A DNA stretch of 64,000 nt from Frigoribacterium sp. ACAM 257 (GCF_007954365.1 NZ_VOLO01000002.1:310001-374000); one strand, 5' to 3'. Positions 49,447 through 57,529 are shown, counted from the first letter of the stretch. Notes: generated by a model not told the origin, from the letters alone. Numbers and translations are program-made.

Positions 49447-51230
49447 TGAGCGTCCTGCGCACCCTGCCCCCCGTCGTCCCCGGCCTCGCCGACCGGGCCG
49501 ACGCCTCCTCCGGCTCCGACCGCGCGTCGGGCGGTCGCGCTGCAGGCGGGCGATCGTCGGCCGGACGCTCGGCCGCGGGCTTCGGCGAGGCGATGTCGAG
49601 CGCTGCGCCGCGCGACCCGGCCTCACGTCGTCCGTCGTCGGCCCCCACGCCCTCCACCGCCTCCGGCGCCTACGGGGCGCCCGCCGCGACCGCCGCCGCC
49701 GCCGAGCCTGCGGCGGGTGCGACTGCGGTCGTCGCTGCGGGGCCGGTCGGCTCATCGGAGCCGGCCGAGGGCGGGGCGCGGGATCGCGCCGCCGCTGTCC
49801 CTCAGCCCGCAGCGCCCGCCCAGGGTGCGGCTTCCCTGCAGGCGGCACTGGCCGCCGCCGGGCTCGGCTCCTCGCCCTCCGCGGCGGCCGTCCCTGCTGA
49901 GGCTGATCCGTCACAGGACGGATCGGCGACCCCTCCGCTCCCCTCTCTCCCCGGCCAGGACTCGCCCTCGGCGCTGGCCCAGGCGCCGACCCCTGATCCG
50001 TCTCGTGACGGATCAGCCGTCGACGAGTCCGGCCTGGCCGGCGGTCCGTCTCGTGACGGATCGATCGCTCCGGCCGCGAGCCCCCCGGCACCGGGCGAGC
50101 TCCGGCAGGAGGCGGCCCTCGCGCAGGCCGTGTCGGTCGCTGATCCGTCCCGTGACGGAACAGCCCTGAGCGCGAGCCTCCCCCCGACGACGCCCGTCGA
50201 CCCCGCGACCGGCCGCGACGAGACCTCCGGTCTGGCGACCGCGACCGCCGCCTCGACCCCGGCCGCTGCCGCCACCGCCGTCGCAGCGGCCGCGGCCGCT
50301 GCCGCCACCGCCGTCGCAGCGACCGCGGCCGCGGCTGCGACCGGCGCGACGAGCTCGTCCGGCCGCGTCACGGCGACGGCATCACAGTCGGCGGCACCGG
50401 CACCGGCACCGGCACCGGGCGAGTCCCCGACGGAGGCCGCCGCACCGCCTCCCGCGCGCCCGACCGCGGTCCCGGCGGCCTTCGCGAGCGCGCTCTCGAC
50501 GGTCGGTGCGAACCAGTCGGCGGCCACCTCGGCGTCTGCTGCCGACCGTGCCCGCATCGCCGACGCAGGCGTCGCCACGGCCACCACGACCACCACCTCC
50601 ACCTCTGCTCTGCCTGTCGCCCCGCCCGTCGTGGCCGCGCCCGGCCCGGCCGCCCCGGCGTCCGCAGCGGGCGCGACCCCCGTCGCCGCACCTCCTGCGA
50701 CCCCGGCGCCCCTCGGCCAGCAGCTCGCGCGTCCCCTCTTCTCGCTCGCCGCCGCGGGTGCCGGCACGCACGTCGTCACCGTCACCGTCAGCCCCGAGGC
50801 CCTCGGGCCGGTCACCGTCAGAGCCCACGTCGGGGCCCACGGCATGCACGTCGAGATGTTCGCCCCGACCGACGCCGGACGGGAGGCGGTGCGGGCGATC
50901 CTGCCCGACCTCCGCCGCGACCTCGGGGGAGCCGGCCTCCAGGCGAGCGTCGACCTCTCGAGCCAGAACCAGCCGTCCGACGACCGGGCCGACCAGCAGC
51001 GGCTGCTCGACCAGCGTGCCGCACAGCAGTCACCGCAGGAGGCGCGCTACGGCTCCGCAGAGCGCGACGCCTCGCAGACCGCCGGGTCGCGGGACCGCGG
51101 GGACGGTGCTCGTCGCGACGACCCCGACCCCGATCGCCTCCGGGCCGGCGCCCTCGCGGCCGCCGCCGATGCGGGCGGGCTGCACCGCGCCTCCTCGTCG
51201 CCGACCGTCTCGATCGACGTGCTGGCCTAG
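49446..51230 (+). CDS. fliK: Flagellar hook-length control protein FliK
   Basis: The 594-residue protein has a long low-complexity Ala/Pro/Ser/Thr N-terminal ruler and the Flg_hook domain near residues 425-500 (QLARPLFSLAAAGAGTHVVTVTVSPEALGPVTVRAHVGAHGMHVEMFAPTDAGREAVRAILPDLRRDL). It controls hook length by being exported and switching FlhB specificity. The N-terminal half contains four copies of DPS(R/Q)DG(S/T), encoded by palindromic GATCCGTC...GACGGATC. It overlaps the NlpC/P60 stop by 1 nt. Confidence 0.92.
   Translation: MSVLRTLPPVVPGLADRADASSGSDRASGGRAAGGRSSAGRSAAGFGEAMSSAAPRDPASRRPSSAPTPSTASGAYGAPAATAAAAEPAAGATAVVAAGPVGSSEPAEGGARDRAAAVPQPAAPAQGAASLQAALAAAGLGSSPSAAAVPAEADPSQDGSATPPLPSLPGQDSPSALAQAPTPDPSRDGSAVDESGLAGGPSRDGSIAPAASPPAPGELRQEAALAQAVSVADPSRDGTALSASLPPTTPVDPATGRDETSGLATATAASTPAAAATAVAAAAAAAATAVAATAAAAATGATSSSGRVTATASQSAAPAPAPAPGESPTEAAAPPPARPTAVPAAFASALSTVGANQSAATSASAADRARIADAGVATATTTTTSTSALPVAPPVVAAPGPAAPASAAGATPVAAPPATPAPLGQQLARPLFSLAAAGAGTHVVTVTVSPEALGPVTVRAHVGAHGMHVEMFAPTDAGREAVRAILPDLRRDLGGAGLQASVDLSSQNQPSDDRADQQRLLDQRAAQQSPQEARYGSAERDASQTAGSRDRGDGARRDDPDPDRLRAGALAAAADAGGLHRASSSPTVSIDVLA
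49905..50161. repeat. Four palindromic repeats inside fliK
   Basis: GATCCGTC-N4-GACGGATC recurs at 49905-49924, 49995-50014, 50043-50062 (first base pair altered) and 50142-50161 (last arm GACGGAAC), each encoding DPS(R/Q)DG or GPSRDG. Each can form an 8-10 bp hairpin in the mRNA. Confidence 0.85.
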
Positions 51231-51323
51231 CGGCCGCCCAGCACCGCCCGCACCGCACCGCCCGCACAGCACCGCCCCTCCACAGCTCGTCCCCGCTCCG
51301 CCCTCCACAGGAAGACACAGCAG

Positions 51324-51764
51324 ATGCCCTCGATCGACCAGATCTCCGGAACCGTCGACCCGACCGTCATGGCCGCGGCCCAGCAGTCGTCGTCGGCGCG
51401 CACGACGAAGACCGCCATGGACGGCGAGATGTTCATGAACCTGCTGGTCACGCAGCTGAAGAACCAGGATCCGTCGTCGCCGATGGACACCAACGCGATG
51501 ATGGCGCAGACCACCCAGCTCGCGATGATGGAGCAGATCACCAACCAGACGACCACGGCGAACGAGGGCTTCTCGCTGCAGATGCGCACCTCGGCGTCCG
51601 CCCTGGTCGGCCGCGAGGTCAGCTACACGGGCCCCGACGGCAAGGCCGTCACCGGCACCGCGACGAGCGTCTCGTTCGCCGAGTCCGTGCCCAAGGTCAC
51701 CGTCGGCGGGAAGGAGGTCGCGTTGGATCTCATCTCCGGCATCACCGCGACGCCCAAGGCCTAG
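51324..51764 (+). CDS. flgD: Flagellar hook assembly scaffold FlgD
   Basis: The 146-residue protein shows the FlgD core MDGEMFMNLLVTQLKNQDPSSPMDTNAMMAQTTQLAMMEQITN and a C-terminal SASALVGREVSYTGPDGKAVTGTATSV. It lacks the large C-terminal domains of enterobacterial FlgD. It caps the hook during assembly. AGGAAG precedes the ATG; 93 nt separate it from fliK. Confidence 0.94.
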   Translation: MPSIDQISGTVDPTVMAAAQQSSSARTTKTAMDGEMFMNLLVTQLKNQDPSSPMDTNAMMAQTTQLAMMEQITNQTTTANEGFSLQMRTSASALVGREVSYTGPDGKAVTGTATSVSFAESVPKVTVGGKEVALDLISGITATPKA

Positions 51765-51901
51765 CGACTCGCTCCCTCGCGGCTCGGCCGCACAGCACAG
51801 CACCGCCCCCACGTACTTCTCAGCACCGCCCCGGACGCAGGACGCGACCGGTCTCTCCGCGCAGGACGCGCCTCCTCAGCTCCGTCCGAAAGGCAGCTCC
51901 C

Positions 51902-53074
51902 ATGCTCCGCTCCCTCTACTCCGGCATCTCGGGCCTCCGGTCGCACCAGACCATGCTCGACGTCACCGGCAACAACATCGCCAACGTCAACACCGCCGGC
52001 TTCAAGTCGTCGACCACCCAGTTCCAGGACACCCTGTCGCAGATGACCCAGGGCGCCGGAGGCCCCCAGACCGGCATCGGCGGCACGAACCCTGCACAGG
52101 TCGGCCTCGGCGTGCAGGTCGCGGGCATCTCGACGAACTTCGCCCAGGGCTCGGCCCAGGCGACCGGCAAGGCGACCGACCTGATGATCTCGGGCGACGG
52201 CTTCTTCGTCACGCGCCTCGGCAACGACACCGTCTACACGCGTGCCGGCGCCTTCGACTTCGACGCCGACGGCCGCCTCGTCTCGGCCGACGGCAAGATC
52301 GTGCAGGGCTACTCGGCCACGAACGGCGTCGTCAACGACGGAGGCGCGGTGGGCGACATCATGCTGCCCCTGAACGGCGCGGCGCCGGCCACGGCCACGA
52401 CCGGCGCGAACGTCGCCGGCAACCTGCCGTCCGAGACCGCGGTCGGCGAGACCCTGACCCGCGACTCGAAGGTCTACGACGCCTTCGGCACCGAGCGCAC
52501 CCTGACCCTGTCGTTCACGCGCACCGCGGGCGGCTGGAACGTGACCGGCACCGACGGCGTCGGAGCCCCCGGCAGCACCGCCCTGACCTTCACGAACGGC
52601 GCACAGAACGGCACCGGCTCGCTGACCGTCGGCGGCATCGCCGTCGACCTGTCCAAGATCACGGGCTTCGCCGCACTCAACACGGTCGCCGTCACCGACC
52701 AGAACGGTCGCGAGGCCGGCACGCTCAAGGGCTTCAGCCTCTCGAAGGACGGCACCCTCGTCGGACAGTTCAGCAACGGCGAGTCGCTCGCCGTCGGCCG
52801 CATCGCGCTGGCGACCTTCGCCAACCCGGGCGGCCTCGAGAAGTCGGGCTCGTCGGGCTACCGCGCCACGGCGAACTCGGGCAACGCGGCGCTCGGCGTC
52901 CCCGGCTCGCCCGGAGTCGGCTCGCTCTCGAGCGGCACCCTCGAGATGAGCAACGTCGACCTCTCGCAGGAGTTCACGAACCTCATCGTCGCCCAGCGCG
53001 GCTTCCAGGCGAACGCCCGCATCATCACCACCTCGGACGAGGTCCTCCAGGAGCTCACCAACCTGAAGCGCTAG
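51902..53074 (+). CDS. flgE: Flagellar hook protein FlgE
   Basis: The 390-residue protein has the axial N-terminus LRSLYSGISGLRSHQTMLDVTGNNIANVNTAGFKSS, the body SGDGFFVTRLGNDTVYTRAGAFDFDADGRLVSADGKIVQGY and the C-terminal helix NVDLSQEFTNLIVAQRGFQANARIITTSDEVLQELTNLKR. It polymerises into the hook outside the cell. A 137-nt spacer with GAAAGG before the ATG separates it from flgD. The flagellar reading direction stops here and resumes with flbD at 62726. Confidence 0.96.
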   Translation: MLRSLYSGISGLRSHQTMLDVTGNNIANVNTAGFKSSTTQFQDTLSQMTQGAGGPQTGIGGTNPAQVGLGVQVAGISTNFAQGSAQATGKATDLMISGDGFFVTRLGNDTVYTRAGAFDFDADGRLVSADGKIVQGYSATNGVVNDGGAVGDIMLPLNGAAPATATTGANVAGNLPSETAVGETLTRDSKVYDAFGTERTLTLSFTRTAGGWNVTGTDGVGAPGSTALTFTNGAQNGTGSLTVGGIAVDLSKITGFAALNTVAVTDQNGREAGTLKGFSLSKDGTLVGQFSNGESLAVGRIALATFANPGGLEKSGSSGYRATANSGNAALGVPGSPGVGSLSSGTLEMSNVDLSQEFTNLIVAQRGFQANARIITTSDEVLQELTNLKR

Positions 53075-53077
53075 CAG

Positions 53078-53101
53078 CTGCTGCTGCTGCTGCTGCTGCT
53101 G
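53078..53101. repeat. (CTG)8 trinucleotide tract
   Basis: Eight consecutive CTG units start four bases after the flgE stop codon. Simple trinucleotide runs of this length are uncommon in bacterial spacers and prone to slippage. Confidence 0.9.
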
Positions 53102-53130
53102 TCGGCGCAGCCGCAGCCGCAGCCCGGAGC

Positions 53131-53176
53131 GCAGGAGGCGCGGGCCCGGTCCTCGAGACCAGCCCGCGCCTCCTGC
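53131..53176. terminator. 15-bp hairpin terminator of the flagellar operon
   Basis: GCAGGAGGCGCGGGC (53131-53145) pairs exactly with GCCCGCGCCTCCTGC (53162-53176); the 16-nt loop itself can form GGTC/GACC. It follows flgE by about 55 nt and should end the fliH-flgE transcript. Confidence 0.85.
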
Positions 53177-53210
53177 GTTCCCGCCCGCGCCCGCCCCACC
53201 ACCTCCTCCC

Positions 53211-53270
53211 GCACCCCGAAGTGGACGATGCACCCCGTCGTTGCGGGGTGCATCGTCCACTTCGGGGTGC
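53211..53270. terminator. Perfect 27-bp hairpin with 6-nt loop
   Basis: The 27-nt arm 53211-53237 is exactly complementary to 53244-53270, with loop TCGTTG. This is the longest perfect inverted repeat I see in the window. It stands 35 nt after the previous terminator and 92 nt before the mannosyltransferase start. It could be a second terminator or a mobile palindromic element. Confidence 0.85.
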
Positions 53271-53361
53271 GCTGCCCCCGGCGGCTCGCGTGGGCGCGGG
53301 CGCACCGGCGCGCGGGGTACGGCGGCCTGCCCTCCCAGCGCCCGGCGGGTAGACAAGATCG

Positions 53362-54675
53362 ATGACGACGGGGACGGAGGCGCGGCGCGGCACGCAGCCG
53401 GAGCCGTCCGCTCCCCGCACCGGCGGTAGCACCGTCCGCGGAGTTCCCGCCGTGCCCCGCCCCGGCCTCGTCACGGTGCTGATCCTCCTCGGCGTCTACG
53501 CCGCCTCGCGTCTGGTCACGACGGCGATCCTCGCGGCGGTGCACGCGCTCACGGCGACCGCGACCTGGGCGCAGCACGACGGCGGCCCCGGCTTCACGGG
53601 CTACCTCTCGTCGTGGGACGCCGTCTTCTACCGGGAGATCTCCGAGGAGGGGTACCCGACCGAGCTGCCGCGGAACGACGACGGCCAGGTCGTCAAGAAC
53701 GCGTGGGCCTTCATGCCGCTGTTCCCCGTGCTGGTGCGGGTCGTGCGGCCGGTGGTGGGCGGCGACTGGCTGATCGCGGCGATCGTCGTGGCGGTGCTGG
53801 CGGGAGCCGGAGCGACGCTGGTGCTCCACCGGCTGATGCTGACGCGGTTCGGCGCCCGCGCCTCCTTCTGGGGTGCCGTCTTCTTCTGCACGGCGCCGAT
53901 GTCGTTCGTGCTGCAGGTGCCCTACGCCGAGGGGCTGTTCCTGCTGCTGATGTTCGGTGCCCTGCTCGCGATGACGGCGCGGCGCTGGGCCTGGTTCACG
54001 GTGCTCGGCGTGCTCGCGGCGTTCGCGCACCCCGGCGGGCTCGCGCTCTCGGCGGCGCTCGGGCTGACCTGGCTGGTGCGGCTGGTCCGCGAGCGCCGAG
54101 CCCGACGCCACGCACAGGACGCGCGCGCCGACGAGCGCGAGCGCGAGGGTGAGCACGAGTTCGAGCGAGACCGCACGCCCCTCGCCGAGCACGTCCGCAT
54201 CTGGGCCGCGGGCCTGGTCGTCACCGCGGCGGGCTTCGCGTGGCCGGTCGTCGTGGCCGTGGTCACAGGCGAGCGCGACGGCTACTTCGCGACGGAGTCG
54301 TCGTGGTGGCGGGACTACATCGGCACGGACGGCTTCGTCCCGTTCACCCCGTGGTTCCGCTTCGGCGAGGCGATGGCCGGCTGGCTCGGGGTGGTGGCCG
54401 TGGTGCTGCTGCTCGCGGTCGTCGTGCTCGGGCTGGTGCGTCGCTCGGGCAGGCTAGGCCTCGAGCTGCAGACGTACACGATCGGCTACGTCGCCTACCT
54501 CGTCGCGGTGTTCCTGCCGCAGCAGTCGAGCTTCCGCATGCTGATGCCGCTCGCGCCCCTGCTGGGCGATCCGCAGCTGTCAGCCACGAGGAGGCGCGTG
54601 GTCGTCACGATCGTCGCCAGCGTCGCGCTCCAGGTCGTCGCGATCGTCCTGCTCTGGACGGCCTGGCCGCCGTAG
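53362..54675 (+). CDS. PIG-V-like membrane mannosyltransferase
   Basis: The 437-residue integral membrane protein has at least eight hydrophobic segments. The GT-C-type signature SSWDAVFYREISEEGYP (an acidic residue and Tyr in the first external loop) precedes WAFMPLFPVLVRVVRP, and later PYAEGLFLLLMFGALLA. These match the actinobacterial mannosyltransferase family related to eukaryotic PIG-V. It should use polyprenyl-phosphate mannose on the outer membrane face. TAGACA lies 6 nt before the ATG. Its place after flgE raises the possibility of flagellin or envelope glycosylation. Confidence 0.85.
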   Translation: MTTGTEARRGTQPEPSAPRTGGSTVRGVPAVPRPGLVTVLILLGVYAASRLVTTAILAAVHALTATATWAQHDGGPGFTGYLSSWDAVFYREISEEGYPTELPRNDDGQVVKNAWAFMPLFPVLVRVVRPVVGGDWLIAAIVVAVLAGAGATLVLHRLMLTRFGARASFWGAVFFCTAPMSFVLQVPYAEGLFLLLMFGALLAMTARRWAWFTVLGVLAAFAHPGGLALSAALGLTWLVRLVRERRARRHAQDARADEREREGEHEFERDRTPLAEHVRIWAAGLVVTAAGFAWPVVVAVVTGERDGYFATESSWWRDYIGTDGFVPFTPWFRFGEAMAGWLGVVAVVLLLAVVVLGLVRRSGRLGLELQTYTIGYVAYLVAVFLPQQSSFRMLMPLAPLLGDPQLSATRRRVVVTIVASVALQVVAIVLLWTAWPP

Positions 54676-54785
54676 ATCTCGTTCGCGTGGCGGAGTCGAT
54701 CCTGGTGCGGCGTCCGTAGCCTCGTCGCACCGCACGCGTCGACCCTGTCGGACGTGCCCGCCACGAGCAGGACAGGAGTCCCACC

Positions 54786-55139
54786 ATGACCCTCGTCACC
54801 CGCAGCGTCCACGGTGTCGCCACAGCCTTCCGGGGTCTCGTCACGGTCGTCGGCGCCGTGGTCGCGAGCGCGGCCGTCATGGTCGTGGTCCTGCTCGCGG
54901 CCGTGGCCGTCACCCTCACGACGGGCACGGCCGTCCGTCTGCCCGGTGTCCTGCGGACGTGGCCCAGCACCGAGAACGGCGCGCCGGCGGTGCTCTTCGA
55001 GCCCGACGGTGTCGGGACGGGGGTGGCGGTGCTCCTCGTGGCCCTCGTCCTCGTGATGGCCAGCGGGCTGTGGAGCCGGCGATCGCGCGCCCGCGCCCTC
55101 GCCCTCGCCCGCGCCCGCGCCTCCGCCTCCGCCTCCTGA
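54786..55139 (+). CDS. Small membrane protein of unknown function
   Basis: The 117-residue protein has two hydrophobic segments (about residues 13-42 and 73-93) separated by a polar extracellular-type loop (GTAVRLPGVLRTWPSTENGAPAVLFEPDG), and a basic Ala/Arg tail with ALALARARASASAS. The family is not recognised. AGGACAGGAG lies upstream of the ATG. The gene ends at a strong terminator. Confidence 0.65.
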   Translation: MTLVTRSVHGVATAFRGLVTVVGAVVASAAVMVVVLLAAVAVTLTTGTAVRLPGVLRTWPSTENGAPAVLFEPDGVGTGVAVLLVALVLVMASGLWSRRSRARALALARARASASAS

Positions 55140-55157
55140 CGACCCCCTCGGAGACGA

Positions 55158-55196
55158 AGGAGGCGCGGTGCCCGTCGAACGGGCACCGCGCCTCCT
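55158..55196. terminator. Perfect 18-bp hairpin terminator
   Basis: AGGAGGCGCGGTGCCCGT (55158-55175) pairs exactly with 55179-55196 around CGA. It is between convergent gene ends and uses the same AGGAGGCGCGG base as the terminator at 53131. Confidence 0.92.
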
Positions 55197-55215
55197 GCAG
55201 GCGATCTCGCAGAGA

Positions 55216-55500
55216 TCAGTAGGTCGGGACGGTGCCGACCTGCTCCATGATCATGGGCAGCAGCACCGTGATGTAGATGATGCCGAAGACGATCGACAGC
55301 AGGCCGATGATGATGCCGGCGATGGCGAGGCCGCGGCCGCGCTCGCCCGTCTTCTTGATCTGCGACAGGGCGATGAAGCTGACGACGACGCCGGCGATGT
55401 TCACGACGAAGGCCAGCACGAAGCCGACGATGGCGAGCGTGTTGAACTTGGCGGACGCGCCGGGGGTCGTGGTGGCGGGGGTGTTCTGGTCGTACGTCAT
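55216..55500 (-). CDS. DUF4190 domain-containing membrane protein
   Basis: The 94-residue protein is a two-span DUF4190 member: LAIVGFVLAFVVNIAGVVVSFIALSQIKKTGERGRGLAIAGIIIGLLSIVFGIIYI. The role is unknown. The first 20 residues are Thr/Pro-rich and cytoplasmic. The start region carries a GAGTC-containing leader; the ribosome binding site AGAGGAG precedes the ATG by 7 nt. Confidence 0.88.
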   Translation of the reverse strand: MTYDQNTPATTTPGASAKFNTLAIVGFVLAFVVNIAGVVVSFIALSQIKKTGERGRGLAIAGIIIGLLSIVFGIIYITVLLPMIMEQVGTVPTY

Positions 55501-55622
55501 GGTCGTGACTCCTCTAGAGCGGGGTGGCCTCGACGGTCGTCGGCCCGACTCCGAAGGTAGAGACTTTCTCGAGTCTGTGTCCGACCTGGGAGCGGTTCAC
55601 CCACAGATCACCCCCGAAGTGG

Positions 55623-56471
55623 TCACGTGCGACCGAGGTACCGTCCCTGCTTGTGGTTGAGCGCGAGCACGAGGTTGAGCACCACCGCGCCCGCTGCCGA
55701 GAGCAGCACGATCCAGGGGGAGACGACGGTGAGCGAGAACAGGATGATGACGACGTCGACCGCCATCTGCACGTAGCCGGCCCGCCAGCCGAGCTTCTCC
55801 TGCAGCACGAGCGCGAGGATGTTGATGCCGCCGAGGCTCGCCCCGTGGCGGAACAGGATCAGCAGGCCGACCCCGACGAGCAGGTTGCCGCCGAGCGTGC
55901 CGTAGACCGGGTCGATGTCGTCGATGTGGAACACCGCGGGGTGCAGGTACGACATCGCCGACACCATGCCGACCGTCAAGACCGTCCGCAGCGTGAACGC
56001 GACCCCCTTCTTCCACACCGCGAGCGCGAAGAACGGCACGTTCACCAGCATGAACAGCGCGCCGAACGACAGCGGCCCGGCGTAGTCGAGCAGCAGCGCG
56101 ATGCCGGCGGTGCCGCCCGAGACGGCTCCGCTCGCCTTCAGCAGGAACAGCCCGAAGGAGGCGATGAAGACGCCGGTCACCACCCCCATCACGTTCTCGA
56201 CCAAGGTGTGCCGGTTGGCGTCGGCCGTCGCGGCGGTCTCGGTCAGGGCCGGGTCGTCGACCAGCGGGGTCGCCGTGTCGGGCGACAGCGCGGCGTCCGG
56301 CCCGGTCGCCTCGGGCGTCGAGTAGACGGGCGTCGAGCCGGTCGGCGTCGAGCTGGTCGAGCTGGTCGAGCCGGAGCCGGTCGCGGGGGCAGGGGAGGCG
56401 GAAGTGGGGGAGGAGGGCCGGGCGACAGGGGTGGCGTCGCGCGTGCCGTCGTTCGCGGGGGTGTCGGTCAC
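55623..56471 (-). CDS. YitT family membrane protein
   Basis: The 282-residue product from GTG 56471 has about 80 low-complexity residues with STSSTSSTP-like repeats, and then a YitT-type five-span domain: NVMGVVTGVFIASFGLFLLKASGAVSGGTAGIALLL, LFMLVNVPFFALAVWKKG and GTLGGNLLVGVGLLILFRHGASLGGINILALVLQ. The C-terminal DUF2179 cytoplasmic domain of many YitT proteins is absent. Its function is unknown. An ATG at 56504 would add 11 residues; neither start has a convincing ribosome binding site. Confidence 0.85.
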   Translation of the reverse strand: MTDTPANDGTRDATPVARPSSPTSASPAPATGSGSTSSTSSTPTGSTPVYSTPEATGPDAALSPDTATPLVDDPALTETAATADANRHTLVENVMGVVTGVFIASFGLFLLKASGAVSGGTAGIALLLDYAGPLSFGALFMLVNVPFFALAVWKKGVAFTLRTVLTVGMVSAMSYLHPAVFHIDDIDPVYGTLGGNLLVGVGLLILFRHGASLGGINILALVLQEKLGWRAGYVQMAVDVVIILFSLTVVSPWIVLLSAAGAVVLNLVLALNHKQGRYLGRT

Positions 56472-56573
56472 CGCAGCATCTTGCCAGCCCGGTGTTGCGC
56501 GCATGTGTCGCCCGCCGCCTCCTGCGTCACGTCCCGCTAGTCCCTCCCTCCTCGATCGTGCCCCGCGCCGCTC

Positions 56574-56627
56574 GAGTGGTCAGTTCTGGTCCGTCAACGA
56601 GCCATGAGCGACAAGATCTGACCACTC
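56574..56627 (+). repeat. Dispersed 54-nt hairpin element, copy F
   Basis: GAGTGGTCAG...CTGACCACTC terminal arms with core GCCATGAGCGACA. Same length as copies E and G and close in sequence to G. It lies between the YitT start and the end of the small membrane protein gene. Confidence 0.85.
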
Positions 56628-56687
56628 GTCGACGCACGCGGCACGACCCGCTAGCGACAACCGTCCGCCGAGGGTCATCCGACCCGT

Positions 56688-56876
56688 CTACGGCTCGTCT
56701 CGCCGTCTCGTCCCCCGGCCAAAGAGGACGCGCTTGTCGATCAGGAGGGAGGCGACGGCCGCGGCGACGAACAGAACGGCTCCGCGGGCCACCGGGTGCC
56801 CCGCCAGGGCCACCTGCGCGCCGAGGGCGACCCCGACGATGACGCAGAGGACGATGATGCTCGCTGTCGTCCGCAC
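56688..56876 (-). CDS. Two-span small membrane protein (62 aa)
   Basis: From GTG 56876 the frame encodes VRTTASIIVLCVIVGVALGAQVALAG, then ARGAVLFVAAAVASLLIDKRVLFG and a short basic-acidic tail (RGTRRRDEP). Two transmembrane helices are clear. It begins one base after the stop of the secreted protein gene upstream, so the two form a unit. The family is unknown. Confidence 0.6.
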   Translation of the reverse strand: MRTTASIIVLCVIVGVALGAQVALAGHPVARGAVLFVAAAVASLLIDKRVLFGRGTRRRDEP

Positions 56877-56877
56877 G

Positions 56878-57219
56878 TCAGGCGATGAGTCCGCCGACGC
56901 AGGCGAGCACGCCGGCGACGACGACCCGGTACATGAGAACTCGGGCTGGTTCGCGCGCGAGACGCTGGCCGGCGAGGACGCCCGCGACCGAGATGCCAGC
57001 GCCCTTGACGCACCGGATCTCCGCGGCGGTGGGCTTGCGGTTCGTGGCGATCTTGGCGAAGCAGTCCGCCCTGCCCCGAGCCGTGGCCGCGGTCGCACAG
57101 ATCTGGGCGCCCGTATCGAGGCGCGGCTGGATCGTGGCCGCCGAGGCTGCCCCGGCCGAGAGCGGCAGGAGCCCGATCACGAGAGCCGTGGTGACTGTGA
57201 TGGTCGTGAGCTTCTTCAT
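56878..57219 (-). CDS. Small secreted protein of unknown function
   Basis: The 113-residue product begins MKKLTTITVTTALVIGLLPLSAGAASA, a clear Sec signal peptide. The mature part (LDTGAQICATAATARGRADCFAKIATNRKPTAAEIRCVKGAG) has three cysteines. A hydrophobic C-terminal stretch (VLMYRVVVAGVLACVGGLIA) could anchor it in the membrane. GGAAGGAAG precedes the ATG. It is followed at once by a two-span membrane protein gene. Its function is unknown. Confidence 0.65.
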   Translation of the reverse strand: MKKLTTITVTTALVIGLLPLSAGAASAATIQPRLDTGAQICATAATARGRADCFAKIATNRKPTAAEIRCVKGAGISVAGVLAGQRLAREPARVLMYRVVVAGVLACVGGLIA

Positions 57220-57358
57220 GTTCTTCCTTCCGGTAGCCCCTGCGGCGCGACCAACATTCCACACATGGAAGAGGAATACAAGAACGACTTGTCTGCACGT
57301 TTGCGACCAGCTGCCGGCGTCAGATCTGACAGAATCCCGGAGGCGCCCCGCGGCGCCC

Positions 57359-57529
57359 ATGATCGTCGACCGCCTCACGGACCACGGGCGGGTCAGCAAG
57401 GCCCTTCTCTACGAGCCGCCCTTCACCGCGTGGGCGCCCACCGGGCCCGACGACCTCTTCGAGACGGCCGTCGTCCGCGACCTCTTCCACGTGCTCGACC
57501 GCATCGACGCCTCCGCCGAGGTCGGCTGA
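57359..57529 (+). pseudogene. C-terminal remnant of a type I restriction/helicase subunit
   Basis: The 56-residue frame MIVDRLTDHGRVSKALLYEPPFTAWAPTGPDDLF... resembles the extreme C-terminus of DEAD/DEAH-type HsdR-like restriction proteins (pattern LxxHGxxxxxxLYExPFTxxAPxGPxxLF). Nothing of the helicase or nuclease part lies upstream, and no ribosome binding site is correctly placed. I therefore read it as a fossil of a lost restriction system. A terminator hairpin follows, as if kept from the old gene. Confidence 0.65.

Noticed and set aside
57359-57529. Intact small gene
   Set aside because: No ribosome binding site at proper distance and strong likeness to the end of a much larger protein make a remnant more likely.
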